Of a DNA stretch of 5,037 nt, positions 1-4,904 are shown in pieces (within the stretch, counting starts at the first letter, position 1; every line of letters begins with the position of its first letter). The DNA is taken from contig JAFXOC010000197.1 of NCBI GenBank assembly GCA_017529085.1, forward strand, positions 1-5,037. The letters are read 5' to 3'. This DNA comes from Selenomonadaceae bacterium (GTDB lineage: Bacteria > Bacillota > Negativicutes > Selenomonadales > Selenomonadaceae). Below the pieces are notes generated by a model. It saw only the letters and a program-made list of their open reading frames with translations, was not told where the DNA came from and made no database searches. Position numbers and translations under genes: made by a program.

Positions 1-21
1 CCCCGCCCCGAAGGGGCGGGG
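1..21. repeat. GC-rich perfect hairpin at window edge
   Basis: A 9-base arm CCCCGCCCC (1-9) is followed by a GAA loop (10-12) and the exact reverse complement GGGGCGGGG (13-21). The stem is entirely G/C in an otherwise AT-rich region. No T run follows on the plus strand, so it is not a classic intrinsic terminator in that direction. The arms may continue beyond the window edge. It could be the end of a larger dispersed repeat, or a terminator for a gene outside the window read on the minus strand. The three-base loop is also seen in the GC-rich repeat near position 4850, but the arm sequences differ. Confidence 0.75.
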
Positions 22-87
22 AGTCACCAGAGAAATTTAATAGTTTTTAAAGGTAGTCTTTAGATAATGCTCACAAGTTGGTAAAAC

Positions 88-94
88 AAGGAGG
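88..94 (+). promoter_or_regulatory. Strong Shine-Dalgarno for the 76-aa ORF
   Basis: AAGGAGG lies 8 nt before the ATG at 103, which is ideal spacing. It supports 103 as the start rather than the internal ATG at 130. The internal ATG has only a weak AGGG (120-123) in front of it, although it begins the residues MSWKEI that look like the conserved part of the protein. Confidence 0.75.
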
Positions 95-102
95 TTTAAG
101 TT

Positions 103-333
103 ATGCCGGTAGCGCAATTAGGGAAACGAATGTCATGGAAAGAAATTAAAGCTGTTTTTCCTCATCGGAACGTGGGTTTGATTGGACTTGAGCCCAATAA
201 TTTAAACTTTAAAACGGCCATAGTTTGTTGCACGGATAAAGAAAAAACTTACTCGGAACTTATCAGAATGGCAGTCAATAAGGAAATCGTTATGATGTAT
301 ACCACTATGGATGAAGATGATGGGATATGTTAA
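103..333 (+). CDS. Small hypothetical protein (76 aa), partner of retropepsin-like gene
   Basis: I cannot assign a function. The protein has no signal peptide or membrane segment and should be cytosolic. The core begins at residue 10 with MSWKEIKAVFPHRNVGLIGLE, followed by a predicted strand (TAIVCCTD), a helix (ELIRMAVNKE) and a final strand (IVMMYTT) leading to an acidic tail (DEDD). From memory, small Clostridial proteins starting with M-[ST]-W-x-E-I-K-x-x-x-P-x-x-x-V-x-L sit beside retropepsin-like genes; I could not check this. The stop codon overlaps the start of the next gene (ATGTTAA, 327-333), so the two are very probably cotranscribed and translationally coupled. The start at 103 rests on the AAGGAGG; ATG 130 (67 aa) is the alternative. 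The order small gene first, then protease-like gene resembles a toxin-antitoxin or adaptor-enzyme pair, but no toxin or DNA-binding motif is visible. Confidence 0.75.
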   Translation: MPVAQLGKRMSWKEIKAVFPHRNVGLIGLEPNNLNFKTAIVCCTDKEKTYSELIRMAVNKEIVMMYTTMDEDDGIC

Positions 334-800
334 AAAATGAATTTACTCTTGAATTACAACCTAAATATTTACGTCCGATTATTAAATTGTATGAGATACC
401 GACCTTAATAGATACGGGAGCGGTTATACCCGTATTTTCTTTTACGGGATCGGACATGAGGGATATTTTTAACGCCACGTTAATCAAGAATAACGCAGAA
501 ATAAGCGGTTTCGGAGGCAACGATAAAGGCGCGGTTTACTCCATCCCCGAATTTTCTATCGGTTCGATAGATTTTAACCCATTCGAGGTTTTGGTGCCTG
601 AAAATCTGCGGATTAAATACCCCATCTTATTAAGCGCTCCCGTTTTTTACGGTACAAACTATGAATTCGACACTCGCAACAGTCTTTTTAAAGTCAAATG
701 GGAAAATGATTATCCACGTAAGAGAAGCTTTAAAATTACAGAGTTAAAAGGAGAATTATATCCTCAAATAAACGGCGTGTTGCTTCAAATATCGGATTAA
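327..800 (+). CDS. Retropepsin-like aspartyl protease family protein
   Basis: A 157-aa cytosolic protein. Residues 24-36 (IPTLIDTGAVIPV) contain the DTGA active-site motif of clan AA, retroviral-type aspartyl proteases, in the usual hydrophobic setting. A glycine-rich GFGG stretch at 61-64 could be the flap. The segment 100-123 (YPILLSAPVFYGTNYEFDTRNS region) sits where retropepsins carry the hydrophobic-hydrophobic-Gly strand and the late Asp-containing strand, but the Gly is replaced by Ser, so this part is divergent. There is one DTG motif in about 157 residues, as expected for an enzyme that forms its active site by homodimerisation; pepsin-like enzymes carry two lobes. There is no secretion signal. 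The gene overlaps the preceding 76-aa ORF by 7 nt and has no good Shine-Dalgarno of its own, which points to coupling. Catalytic activity, substrate and role are unknown. It could also be a fold relative without protease activity. The fold call is fairly firm, the activity is inference. Confidence 0.78.
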   Translation: MLKNEFTLELQPKYLRPIIKLYEIPTLIDTGAVIPVFSFTGSDMRDIFNATLIKNNAEISGFGGNDKGAVYSIPEFSIGSIDFNPFEVLVPENLRIKYPILLSAPVFYGTNYEFDTRNSLFKVKWENDYPRKRSFKITELKGELYPQINGVLLQISD

Positions 801-802
801 CA

Positions 803-849
803 AAAAAGCTGTAAAGAAAACTAAATTTTAGTTTTCTTCACAGCTTTTT
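803..849. terminator. Bidirectional intrinsic terminator between convergent operons
   Basis: Positions 803-824 pair with 828-849 in a 22-bp stem with one A/C mismatch (813/839) and a 3-nt ATT loop. The lower stem AAGCTGT/ACAGCTT holds most of the G-C pairs and is bounded by A runs on the left and T runs on the right. In either direction the RNA ends in a U tract (TTTTT at 845-849 on plus; six U from 807-802 on minus). It begins 3 nt after the retropepsin-like stop codon and lies 46 nt beyond the ligase stop codon, so it can end both transcripts. Confidence 0.88.
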
Positions 850-875
850 GTTATTACACAAATCAGTTATTAAAA

Positions 876-896
876 TTTTTTCTTTCTCTTTTTCTT
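876..896. repeat. Pyrimidine tract after ligase stop, inverted copy of 2159-2180
   Basis: The plus strand from 876 to 896 is pure pyrimidine (T6 C T3 C T C T5 C T2). Its reverse complement matches 2159-2180 with a single missing A. In the minus-strand transcript this is a purine tract starting within the ligase TAA stop codon. Low-complexity sequence can do this by chance, so the relationship is real as a pattern but uncertain as function. Confidence 0.55.
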
Positions 897-2076
897 AACT
901 TCTGCCCTCATCTAATCCCGTAAGCGCAATCCCCAACGCAAAGTAGGTGAATTTTATGGTTCGGCTTGCGCCTAATGTGTATTCGGAAAGCCCGTGGAGG
1001 TGAACGGCTAATATTATTGCCAACATGAAGAAGGCGTAAGGGTTTTTGGTGAGCCTCCAGTTTTTAAAGGCGAAAAAGAGAAGGTACCCCCAAAACGCGA
1101 GAAATGCAAGTTCGCCTACAACGCCTGTCTCAGCCAAAACGTGCATAAAATTGTTGTGGGCGTGTTCAAGATGCTTTTCCGTTGCGTCCGGAAGCATATA
1201 TTTTTCTTTATAGTCAAGTTTAAACCGCCCGAAGCCAATGCCAAAAATCTTGTTGTCGTTCCACATATTATAAGCGGAATGAATAAGCTTCATGCGCTCC
1301 GTATCCGCTATATTGTAGACCGCTATGGTGTTGACACGGGCTTCTATCTTCGGGACATTGGAATAGAGAAGATAACCAAAGCAGACAAACGCCGCAAGCA
1401 CCGCTATTACGGGCTTGATGTTTTTACCGTAAATAAATATTAAAACGATAAGTACGGCGAGCGACGAGAGCCATGCGCCTCTGGTCATGTTAAAGAAAAA
1501 CGCCGCAATGAGAATGAGCAAACTAAAAACCAATATTCCTCTGTATTTTTTGTAATGTACCGCCGCAATCGCTACAAGAGGTACGGCGACGGTAAGCTGG
1601 GTAGCTTCCGCCATATACGGGATGAGTCCTGAAAATCTATCTATAAAATCCACCGTATAATGATCCACGATATAAACCTGTCCGATAGCGGCAAAAGCGT
1701 TAAACACCATGGAAGCGAATATCAAGAGGACAAGTATCAATAATTGCCTTTGGGTTTTTGTCACAAACCAAATTATAAAAAACGGCATTATGCGATATAG
1801 GTAAAAATCAGCCGCTACTTTTAGACTATAAGACGGTTCGCCAGAAAGTAACGACGAAACCACAACCGTCAGCATTAAAACGCCGAGAAGTTTTAAAATC
1901 GTACTATATTTATTATAAAACGTAATAACGTCATCGTGTTTTAACCACAATCTATAAAAAAAAGCCAATATAGAGAGCGCTAAAAAAACGTTGCTCGCCG
2001 CCATAGACAGCGATATTGTCAAGGCAAAGCCGCACATCATCTTATAAGTCCACAAATTAACCTTTTCTACGTCCAT
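895..2076 (-). CDS. O-antigen ligase-like membrane protein (WaaL/Wzy_C family)
   Basis: A 393-aa protein dominated by hydrophobic segments (roughly ten to twelve transmembrane helices). The family includes O-antigen ligases, which move a finished polysaccharide from undecaprenyl diphosphate onto lipid A-core at the outer face of the inner membrane, and O-antigen polymerases. Visible family features: TRGAW at about 198-202 after a hydrophobic helix, a soluble stretch with ERMKLIHSAYNMW and FGIGFGRFK (about 260-286), then EHAHNNFMHVLAETGVVG (304-321). The last is the His-containing Wzy_C signature near which catalytic His and Arg residues fall in characterised ligases. ATG 2076 is chosen because AGGAGG lies 7 nt upstream; the GTG at 2082 would be almost inside that site. 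The gene is last in the minus-strand cluster, 172 nt after the GT2 stop and behind a long hairpin element. The glycosyltransferase context favours ligase over polymerase, but sequence alone cannot decide. Confidence 0.85.
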   Translation of the reverse strand: MDVEKVNLWTYKMMCGFALTISLSMAASNVFLALSILAFFYRLWLKHDDVITFYNKYSTILKLLGVLMLTVVVSSLLSGEPSYSLKVAADFYLYRIMPFFIIWFVTKTQRQLLILVLLIFASMVFNAFAAIGQVYIVDHYTVDFIDRFSGLIPYMAEATQLTVAVPLVAIAAVHYKKYRGILVFSLLILIAAFFFNMTRGAWLSSLAVLIVLIFIYGKNIKPVIAVLAAFVCFGYLLYSNVPKIEARVNTIAVYNIADTERMKLIHSAYNMWNDNKIFGIGFGRFKLDYKEKYMLPDATEKHLEHAHNNFMHVLAETGVVGELAFLAFWGYLLFFAFKNWRLTKNPYAFFMLAIILAVHLHGLSEYTLGASRTIKFTYFALGIALTGLDEGRS

Positions 2077-2083
2077 TCTCACA

Positions 2084-2089
2084 CCTCCT
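2084..2089 (-). promoter_or_regulatory. Shine-Dalgarno deciding the ligase start
   Basis: On the minus strand the run GGGGAGGAGGT (2093-2083) contains AGGAGG 7 nt before ATG 2076. A GTG at 2082 is in frame two codons earlier but lies only one base from the site, so ATG 2076 is preferred. The site begins only about 8 nt beyond the base of the large hairpin (2101-2156), so the ribosome footprint would touch that structure. Confidence 0.8.
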
Positions 2090-2100
2090 CCCCTAGTTCT

Positions 2101-2156
2101 CTACTTTCTTTTTTTCTTTTCTTTTTTGTAAAAAAGAAAAGAGAAAAAGAAAGTAG
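2101..2156. repeat. 27-bp near-perfect homopurine/homopyrimidine inverted repeat
   Basis: The left arm 2101-2127 (begins CTACTTTC, otherwise only T and C) is complementary to the right arm 2130-2156 (ends GAAAGTAG, otherwise only A and G). The loop is GT. The only imperfection is position 2114 (T) against 2143 (G): a G-T wobble on plus and a C-A mismatch on minus. It lies in the GT2-ligase gap and would be transcribed in the ligase leader. There is no typical GC-rich stem plus U tail in the minus direction, so a standard terminator is not an obvious reading. Confidence 0.9.
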
Positions 2157-2180
2157 CAAAGAAAAAGAGAAAAGAAAAAA
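2130..2180. repeat. Exact 23-nt homopurine mirror repeat (triplex-prone)
   Basis: Positions 2130-2152 (A6 G A4 G A G A5 G A3) read backwards are identical to 2158-2180 (A3 G A5 G A G A4 G A6), with the spacer GTAGC between them. Exact homopurine mirror repeats are the classic requirement for intramolecular triplex (H-DNA). The first copy is also the right arm of the inverted repeat at 2101-2156. The minus-strand RNA therefore reads pyrimidine tract, GCUAC, pyrimidine tract, AC, purine tract: a hairpin plus a third strand in the correct parallel orientation for Hoogsteen pairing, matching at 22 of 23 positions. Confidence 0.85.
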
Positions 2181-2212
2181 CTTTAATAAACTCGAACTTA
2201 CAATTTTATCGC

Positions 2213-2249
2213 AAACTTTAATGTTTTACTAAAATCCTCATTAAAGTTT
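2213..2249. repeat. 11-bp inverted repeat at the GT2 stop codon
   Basis: AAACTTTAATG (2213-2223) and CATTAAAGTTT (2239-2249) are exact reverse complements around a 15-nt loop that can itself pair weakly (TTTT/AAAA). It touches the last base of the GT2 stop codon. The stem is AT-rich and no U run follows on the minus strand, so it is at best a weak 3' stabilising hairpin. Confidence 0.45.
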
Positions 2250-2989
2250 TACTTCCTCAATTCCAACAATTTAATATACTTCATAAAAGTGTAAAAAGCG
2301 TGGGCTATACTCATATTTAACCCCAAAATTCCGTCTAAGCAGCCGCCCTTAATCAAGTACATCTTAATAAACCCAAAAGCAGCGCGGCAAAACGGCGTTA
2401 AAGCGGTCGCTTTTTTGCCTTTTTTATGCGCGTCCGTCGCCCAAATAGTGGAATAATTTTCAACTTTTTCCAGCCACGTCGACCAGTTTTCATAAGGCTC
2501 ATGGGTGATATAGCCGCTTAGACGGCGAGTCTTGCAATTACATTCGGGATGTTCGTGAACCTTTCCTATCCACTCGGCTTCTCGCGGCATGAGTCTCCTC
2601 ACATAATCCGGGCTGAGCGAACCGAATTTATGCGCCCCGCCCAAAGATGTGGTGACACGTTTTATTTCATATATGTAAAACTCGCCTTCCACAGCTTTTT
2701 TTACGGCTACAGCCAACTCTTCCGTCACGCGTTCGTCGGCGTCCAGATGAAAGAGCCAAGGAGTCGTCGCGTATTTTTTCGCGAGGTTGCGTTTTGCCGC
2801 AAAATCTTTTTGTATGCCGCTTTCAACCACTTTTGCGCCCAGAGATTCCGCTATTTTTTTCGTATTGTCGGCAGAGGCGGAATCTATCACAAGTACGTCT
2901 GCGCCTAGGAGTTTCGCGCTCAAAATCGCTTCTCTTATATTTTTTTCTTCATTATATACGATGATTACCACGGTGAGTTTCTGCGACAT
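2249..2989 (-). CDS. Family 2 glycosyltransferase, WaaE/KdtX-like
   Basis: A 246-aa protein, probably cytosolic or membrane-associated, that would transfer a sugar from a nucleotide-sugar donor during lipopolysaccharide core or related glycan assembly. GT-A features are clear: VVIIVYNEEKNI (7-18), VLVIDSASADNT (32-43), the region QKDFAAKRN (60-68), and WLFHLDADERV (78-88) carrying the DxD metal and nucleotide site (D83, D85). WIGKVHEHPE (140-149) matches the W-x-G-x-VHE segment of WaaE/KdtX-type enzymes, and the C-terminal DGILGLNMSIAHAFYTFMKY (219-238) matches their amphipathic tail. ATG 2989 is chosen because AAAGGA lies just upstream; an ATG at 3022 would extend into the GT8 gene with no comparable site. 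It starts 11 nt after the GT8 stop, so cotranscription is likely. WaaE itself adds a beta-1,4 glucose to a core heptose; acceptor and donor here are not determinable. Confidence 0.88.
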   Translation of the reverse strand: MSQKLTVVIIVYNEEKNIREAILSAKLLGADVLVIDSASADNTKKIAESLGAKVVESGIQKDFAAKRNLAKKYATTPWLFHLDADERVTEELAVAVKKAVEGEFYIYEIKRVTTSLGGAHKFGSLSPDYVRRLMPREAEWIGKVHEHPECNCKTRRLSGYITHEPYENWSTWLEKVENYSTIWATDAHKKGKKATALTPFCRAAFGFIKMYLIKGGCLDGILGLNMSIAHAFYTFMKYIKLLELRK

Positions 2990-3000
2990 TTTATTTTCCT

Positions 3001-3900
3001 TTATCCAAACAACCCTGCCCAAAATTTGCCTCTAGCCAATCGCGCCTGCTCTCTCAGCTTACGCGTTTTATTTTCCGTTACGATGTTCGACGTAAAAGGT
3101 GTTTTTTCGAGATAATCGTAATACATATCGTTAAATCCTTCGGTTTTATTGTAATGCCAAGGTTTATGCCCGCCGGCGTAATGAATTATCTTTGCGTTTT
3201 TGAGGGCTTTGGCAGCCATTTTTCTGTATTTACTCAAAACCACTTTAAGCGGCATTTCGTATATAGGTGGAATCACGTTGTAACAAAGGGGAATTTCATA
3301 CCAATTATTATAAAAAAGCATATTAAGCGCGTCTTGATCGTGATGGCGGAAATTGTTGAGTTTCACTAAATCCAATAATTTATTCGTGTAATTGTTTTCC
3401 CGCCATTTATCCAAATCTATCACCAATACGCCGCTATTAAAATATTTATCGCCATGTTTCATGTTCAGCGATTCGCGTTTCTCTCTCATCTGCCGCGCAG
3501 ATGTCATTATTCCCAAATCTGCGGCGGCTCCCAACGGTTTGCCTTCCAAATCCGTCTCAAAAAGTTCCGATATATCGGAAACCACCAGCAAATCCCCATC
3601 GAGATATACCGTTCGCTTTACGGCGTTTGGCAACAGTTCCGGGATTTTTAGGCGAAGATACGCGGCGCGCGACAGATGATCGCTTACAAAAAATTCTCCG
3701 GCGTTGGCTTCTATTATAAAAACCTTCGCCGAAAACTTTTCCCCCACAGCTATTAACTTTTGTTTCGTATCTTCCTTTAATTTATCGCCCAATAGATAAA
3801 AATCAACTTTTCCCTCGATGTTCGAAGCCGCCCCCGCCATAACAGCCGCAGCGTGCGGCGCGTAATTTTCATCCAAGGCTATCGTAATCGTTTTTTTCAT
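3001..3900 (-). CDS. Family 8 glycosyltransferase (LPS galactosyl/glucosyltransferase-like)
   Basis: A 299-aa retaining GT-A enzyme of the WaaI/WaaJ/RfaJ type, normal length for the family. It would add a hexose, usually galactose or glucose from a UDP donor, to a lipopolysaccharide acceptor in the cytosol. Motifs in order: TITIALDENYAPHAAAVM (4-21), SRAAYLRLKIPELLP (77-91), RTVYLDGDLLVVSDI (96-110) with the DxD metal site D101/D103, FNSGVLVIDLDKWR (154-167), HHDQDALN (186-193), and HYAGGHKPWHY (240-250), the C-terminal H-x-x-G-x-x-KPW metal and UDP motif. All expected catalytic residues are present. Its ATG overlaps the TGA of the upstream DUF535 gene (ATGA, 3897-3900). No good Shine-Dalgarno is seen, so translation is probably coupled. 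The exact sugar is not determinable. Confidence 0.93.
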   Translation of the reverse strand: MKKTITIALDENYAPHAAAVMAGAASNIEGKVDFYLLGDKLKEDTKQKLIAVGEKFSAKVFIIEANAGEFFVSDHLSRAAYLRLKIPELLPNAVKRTVYLDGDLLVVSDISELFETDLEGKPLGAAADLGIMTSARQMREKRESLNMKHGDKYFNSGVLVIDLDKWRENNYTNKLLDLVKLNNFRHHDQDALNMLFYNNWYEIPLCYNVIPPIYEMPLKVVLSKYRKMAAKALKNAKIIHYAGGHKPWHYNKTEGFNDMYYDYLEKTPFTSNIVTENKTRKLREQARLARGKFWAGLFG

Positions 3901-4796
3901 AATTTAATTTTCTGAAATGCTTCTTTTAACTTTTCTTCCGCTTCGTCAAGCATTTGGAACCTTCTTCTGTATACGGCGCGCTTCCTCGTTGGGATCTCGC
4001 TTTCTTCCTTTCTCGCCTCCGTCAACGGCAGAGAGTAAAACCTCGAATCCCCCGTGGGCTCGCCGCCTACCTCTTTCCAAAACGCTTCAAAAGAGGTCTT
4101 TAACTTTCTGTCCAATCTTATATGATTGTTCGCATAATATCCGGAGTTAGTTACAGCATATATTTTCTGTATGTCGAAAGCCTTTGCAAAAATTCTTGTC
4201 AAAAATATCGACAAATTCTTCGTTCTATACCCGTTGCAAAGTTTCGTCACGCGTTTCACTATTTCTTTAGCGTCTTCTCCGTTTGGTCCCTGCATTGCGC
4301 CTATATAGAGCGACGGCTTATTCTCGCTGTCCTCGCCCAACCAAAAAACCACTTGGTACAAATCCCTGTCGTTTAACTTCAAGCAAAGAGACAGCAACCC
4401 TTCTTTTCTTAATCCCGGGTAAAATCTCAATATAAACCTAAGCTCCTCCGTATCAAATTTTATTTTATGAAGCAGTGTTTCCTCTTCCGAGTAAATAGAC
4501 ACTATTTTCTCCGGTTTCATTATTTTTTCCAAAAACAAAAAATGCTCGAAAACCAGATTTTTCCTCGCCTCAAACCCCGCCCCCGCATAAAAAAAAGCGC
4601 GGGTAGGCTGCTCATAAACGAAGGGATAATTCTCGGCGACTTCTTTTCTTAAAGCGTTCTCGTTAAAAAATTCGTCTATCTCGTCCATCTGCCCCTTATG
4701 CAACACAGAGCGCACCAGAAACACAACCATTCGCCGCGCTTCTCTGGCGTTATTAGTCCTATATATCTTTCTTGCCAGCTTTAATATGTCCTTCAA
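3897..4796 (-). CDS. VirK/YbjX family protein (DUF535)
   Basis: A 299-aa soluble protein with no signal peptide. The family signature is visible in the second half: YIGAMQGPNGEDA (164-176), LCNGYRTKNLSIFLTRIFA (187-204), IYAVTNSGYYAN (212-223), FEAFWKEVGGEP (236-247), RFYSLPL (252-258), then KRAVYRRRFQMLDEAEE (272-288). The N-terminal half is helical with RAFFYAGAGFEARKNLVFEHFLFLE (66-90). Family members in enterobacteria (VirK of Shigella, YbjX, Salmonella homologues) have been linked to virulence, outer-membrane protein release and antimicrobial peptide or lipid A effects; the biochemical activity is not established. The start is a TTG at 4796: GAGGGG sits 6 nt upstream, an in-frame stop lies at 4812-4814, and no ATG or GTG exists between. 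The stop shares ATGA with the GT8 gene, tying it tightly to envelope glycan synthesis. Confidence 0.88.
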   Translation of the reverse strand: MKDILKLARKIYRTNNAREARRMVVFLVRSVLHKGQMDEIDEFFNENALRKEVAENYPFVYEQPTRAFFYAGAGFEARKNLVFEHFLFLEKIMKPEKIVSIYSEEETLLHKIKFDTEELRFILRFYPGLRKEGLLSLCLKLNDRDLYQVVFWLGEDSENKPSLYIGAMQGPNGEDAKEIVKRVTKLCNGYRTKNLSIFLTRIFAKAFDIQKIYAVTNSGYYANNHIRLDRKLKTSFEAFWKEVGGEPTGDSRFYSLPLTEARKEESEIPTRKRAVYRRRFQMLDEAEEKLKEAFQKIKL

Positions 4797-4802
4797 AGTT
4801 AT

Positions 4803-4808
4803 CCCCTC
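4803..4808 (-). promoter_or_regulatory. Shine-Dalgarno supporting a TTG start
   Basis: GAGGGG on the minus strand (4808-4803) lies 6 nt before TTG 4796. Together with the in-frame TAA at 4812-4814 it leaves this TTG as the only reasonable start for the full DUF535 protein. The next in-frame ATG would remove the first 22 residues. Confidence 0.7.
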
Positions 4809-4818
4809 ATTTTAATTG

Positions 4819-4891
4819 TTGGGCTCCGCCCAAACCCGGCAGGGCGCTGCCCTGCACCCGCCAAAGGGCATAGCCCTCTGGACTCCCGGGT
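4819..4891. repeat. GC-rich multi-hairpin intergenic repeat
   Basis: Three tandem hairpins, each with a 3-nt loop: TTGGGC/GCCCAA (4819-4833, loop TCC); GCAGGGC/GCCCTGC (4839-4855, loop GCT); and a 9-bp stem with one mismatch between 4861-4869 and 4873-4881 (loop ATA). An outer pairing ACCCGG (4834-4839) with CCGGGT (4886-4891) can enclose the second and third hairpins, giving a cloverleaf-like fold in which one base (4839) is shared with the second hairpin. The pattern GGGCTCCGCCC...GGCAGGGCGCTGCCCTGC...AAGGGC resembles, from memory, a dispersed intergenic repeat common in Firmicutes genomes, here slightly decayed. It lies between the DUF535 gene and the upstream partial gene. It could act as a transcription terminator or mRNA stabiliser. 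Its family name and copy number are unknown to me. Confidence 0.8.
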
Positions 4892-4904
4892 GGGGATTTG
4901 CGGT

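Noticed and set aside
39..68. Possible promoter for the small-ORF/retropepsin pair (GATAAT at 63-68 as a -10)
   Set aside because: The -10 is plausible, but no convincing TTGACA-like -35 lies 16-18 bp upstream, so it is not annotated as a feature.
305..520. Minus-strand open frame of 71 codons overlapping the retropepsin-like gene
   Set aside because: Shadow of a plus-strand gene with a recognisable active-site motif; no ribosome site.
103..800. Toxin-antitoxin interpretation of the plus-strand pair
   Set aside because: Gene sizes and overlap fit, but neither protein shows a toxin fold, DNA-binding motif or other TA signature; a protease-like fold is better supported.
327..800. Retroelement or retrovirus origin of the DTGA protein
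   Set aside because: No reverse transcriptase, integrase or terminal repeats are nearby; bacterial clan AA proteins of this size exist on their own.
1141..1443. Plus-strand open frame of 100 codons inside the ligase gene
   Set aside because: It lies fully antisense to a gene with clear family motifs and transmembrane pattern; there is no good ribosome site and the composition is that of a shadow frame.
2101..2180. CRISPR array or classical intrinsic terminator
   Set aside because: There are no regularly spaced direct repeats with unique spacers. The stem lacks the GC-rich base plus U tail expected of a terminator in the minus direction.
2549..2908. Plus-strand open frame of 119 codons inside the GT2 gene
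   Set aside because: Antisense shadow of the glycosyltransferase; Arg/Phe/Cys-rich composition without any recognisable domain.
2990..3022. Longer GT2 start at 3022 overlapping the GT8 gene
   Set aside because: The extra 11 residues lack family similarity, and the AAAGGA site directly precedes ATG 2989.
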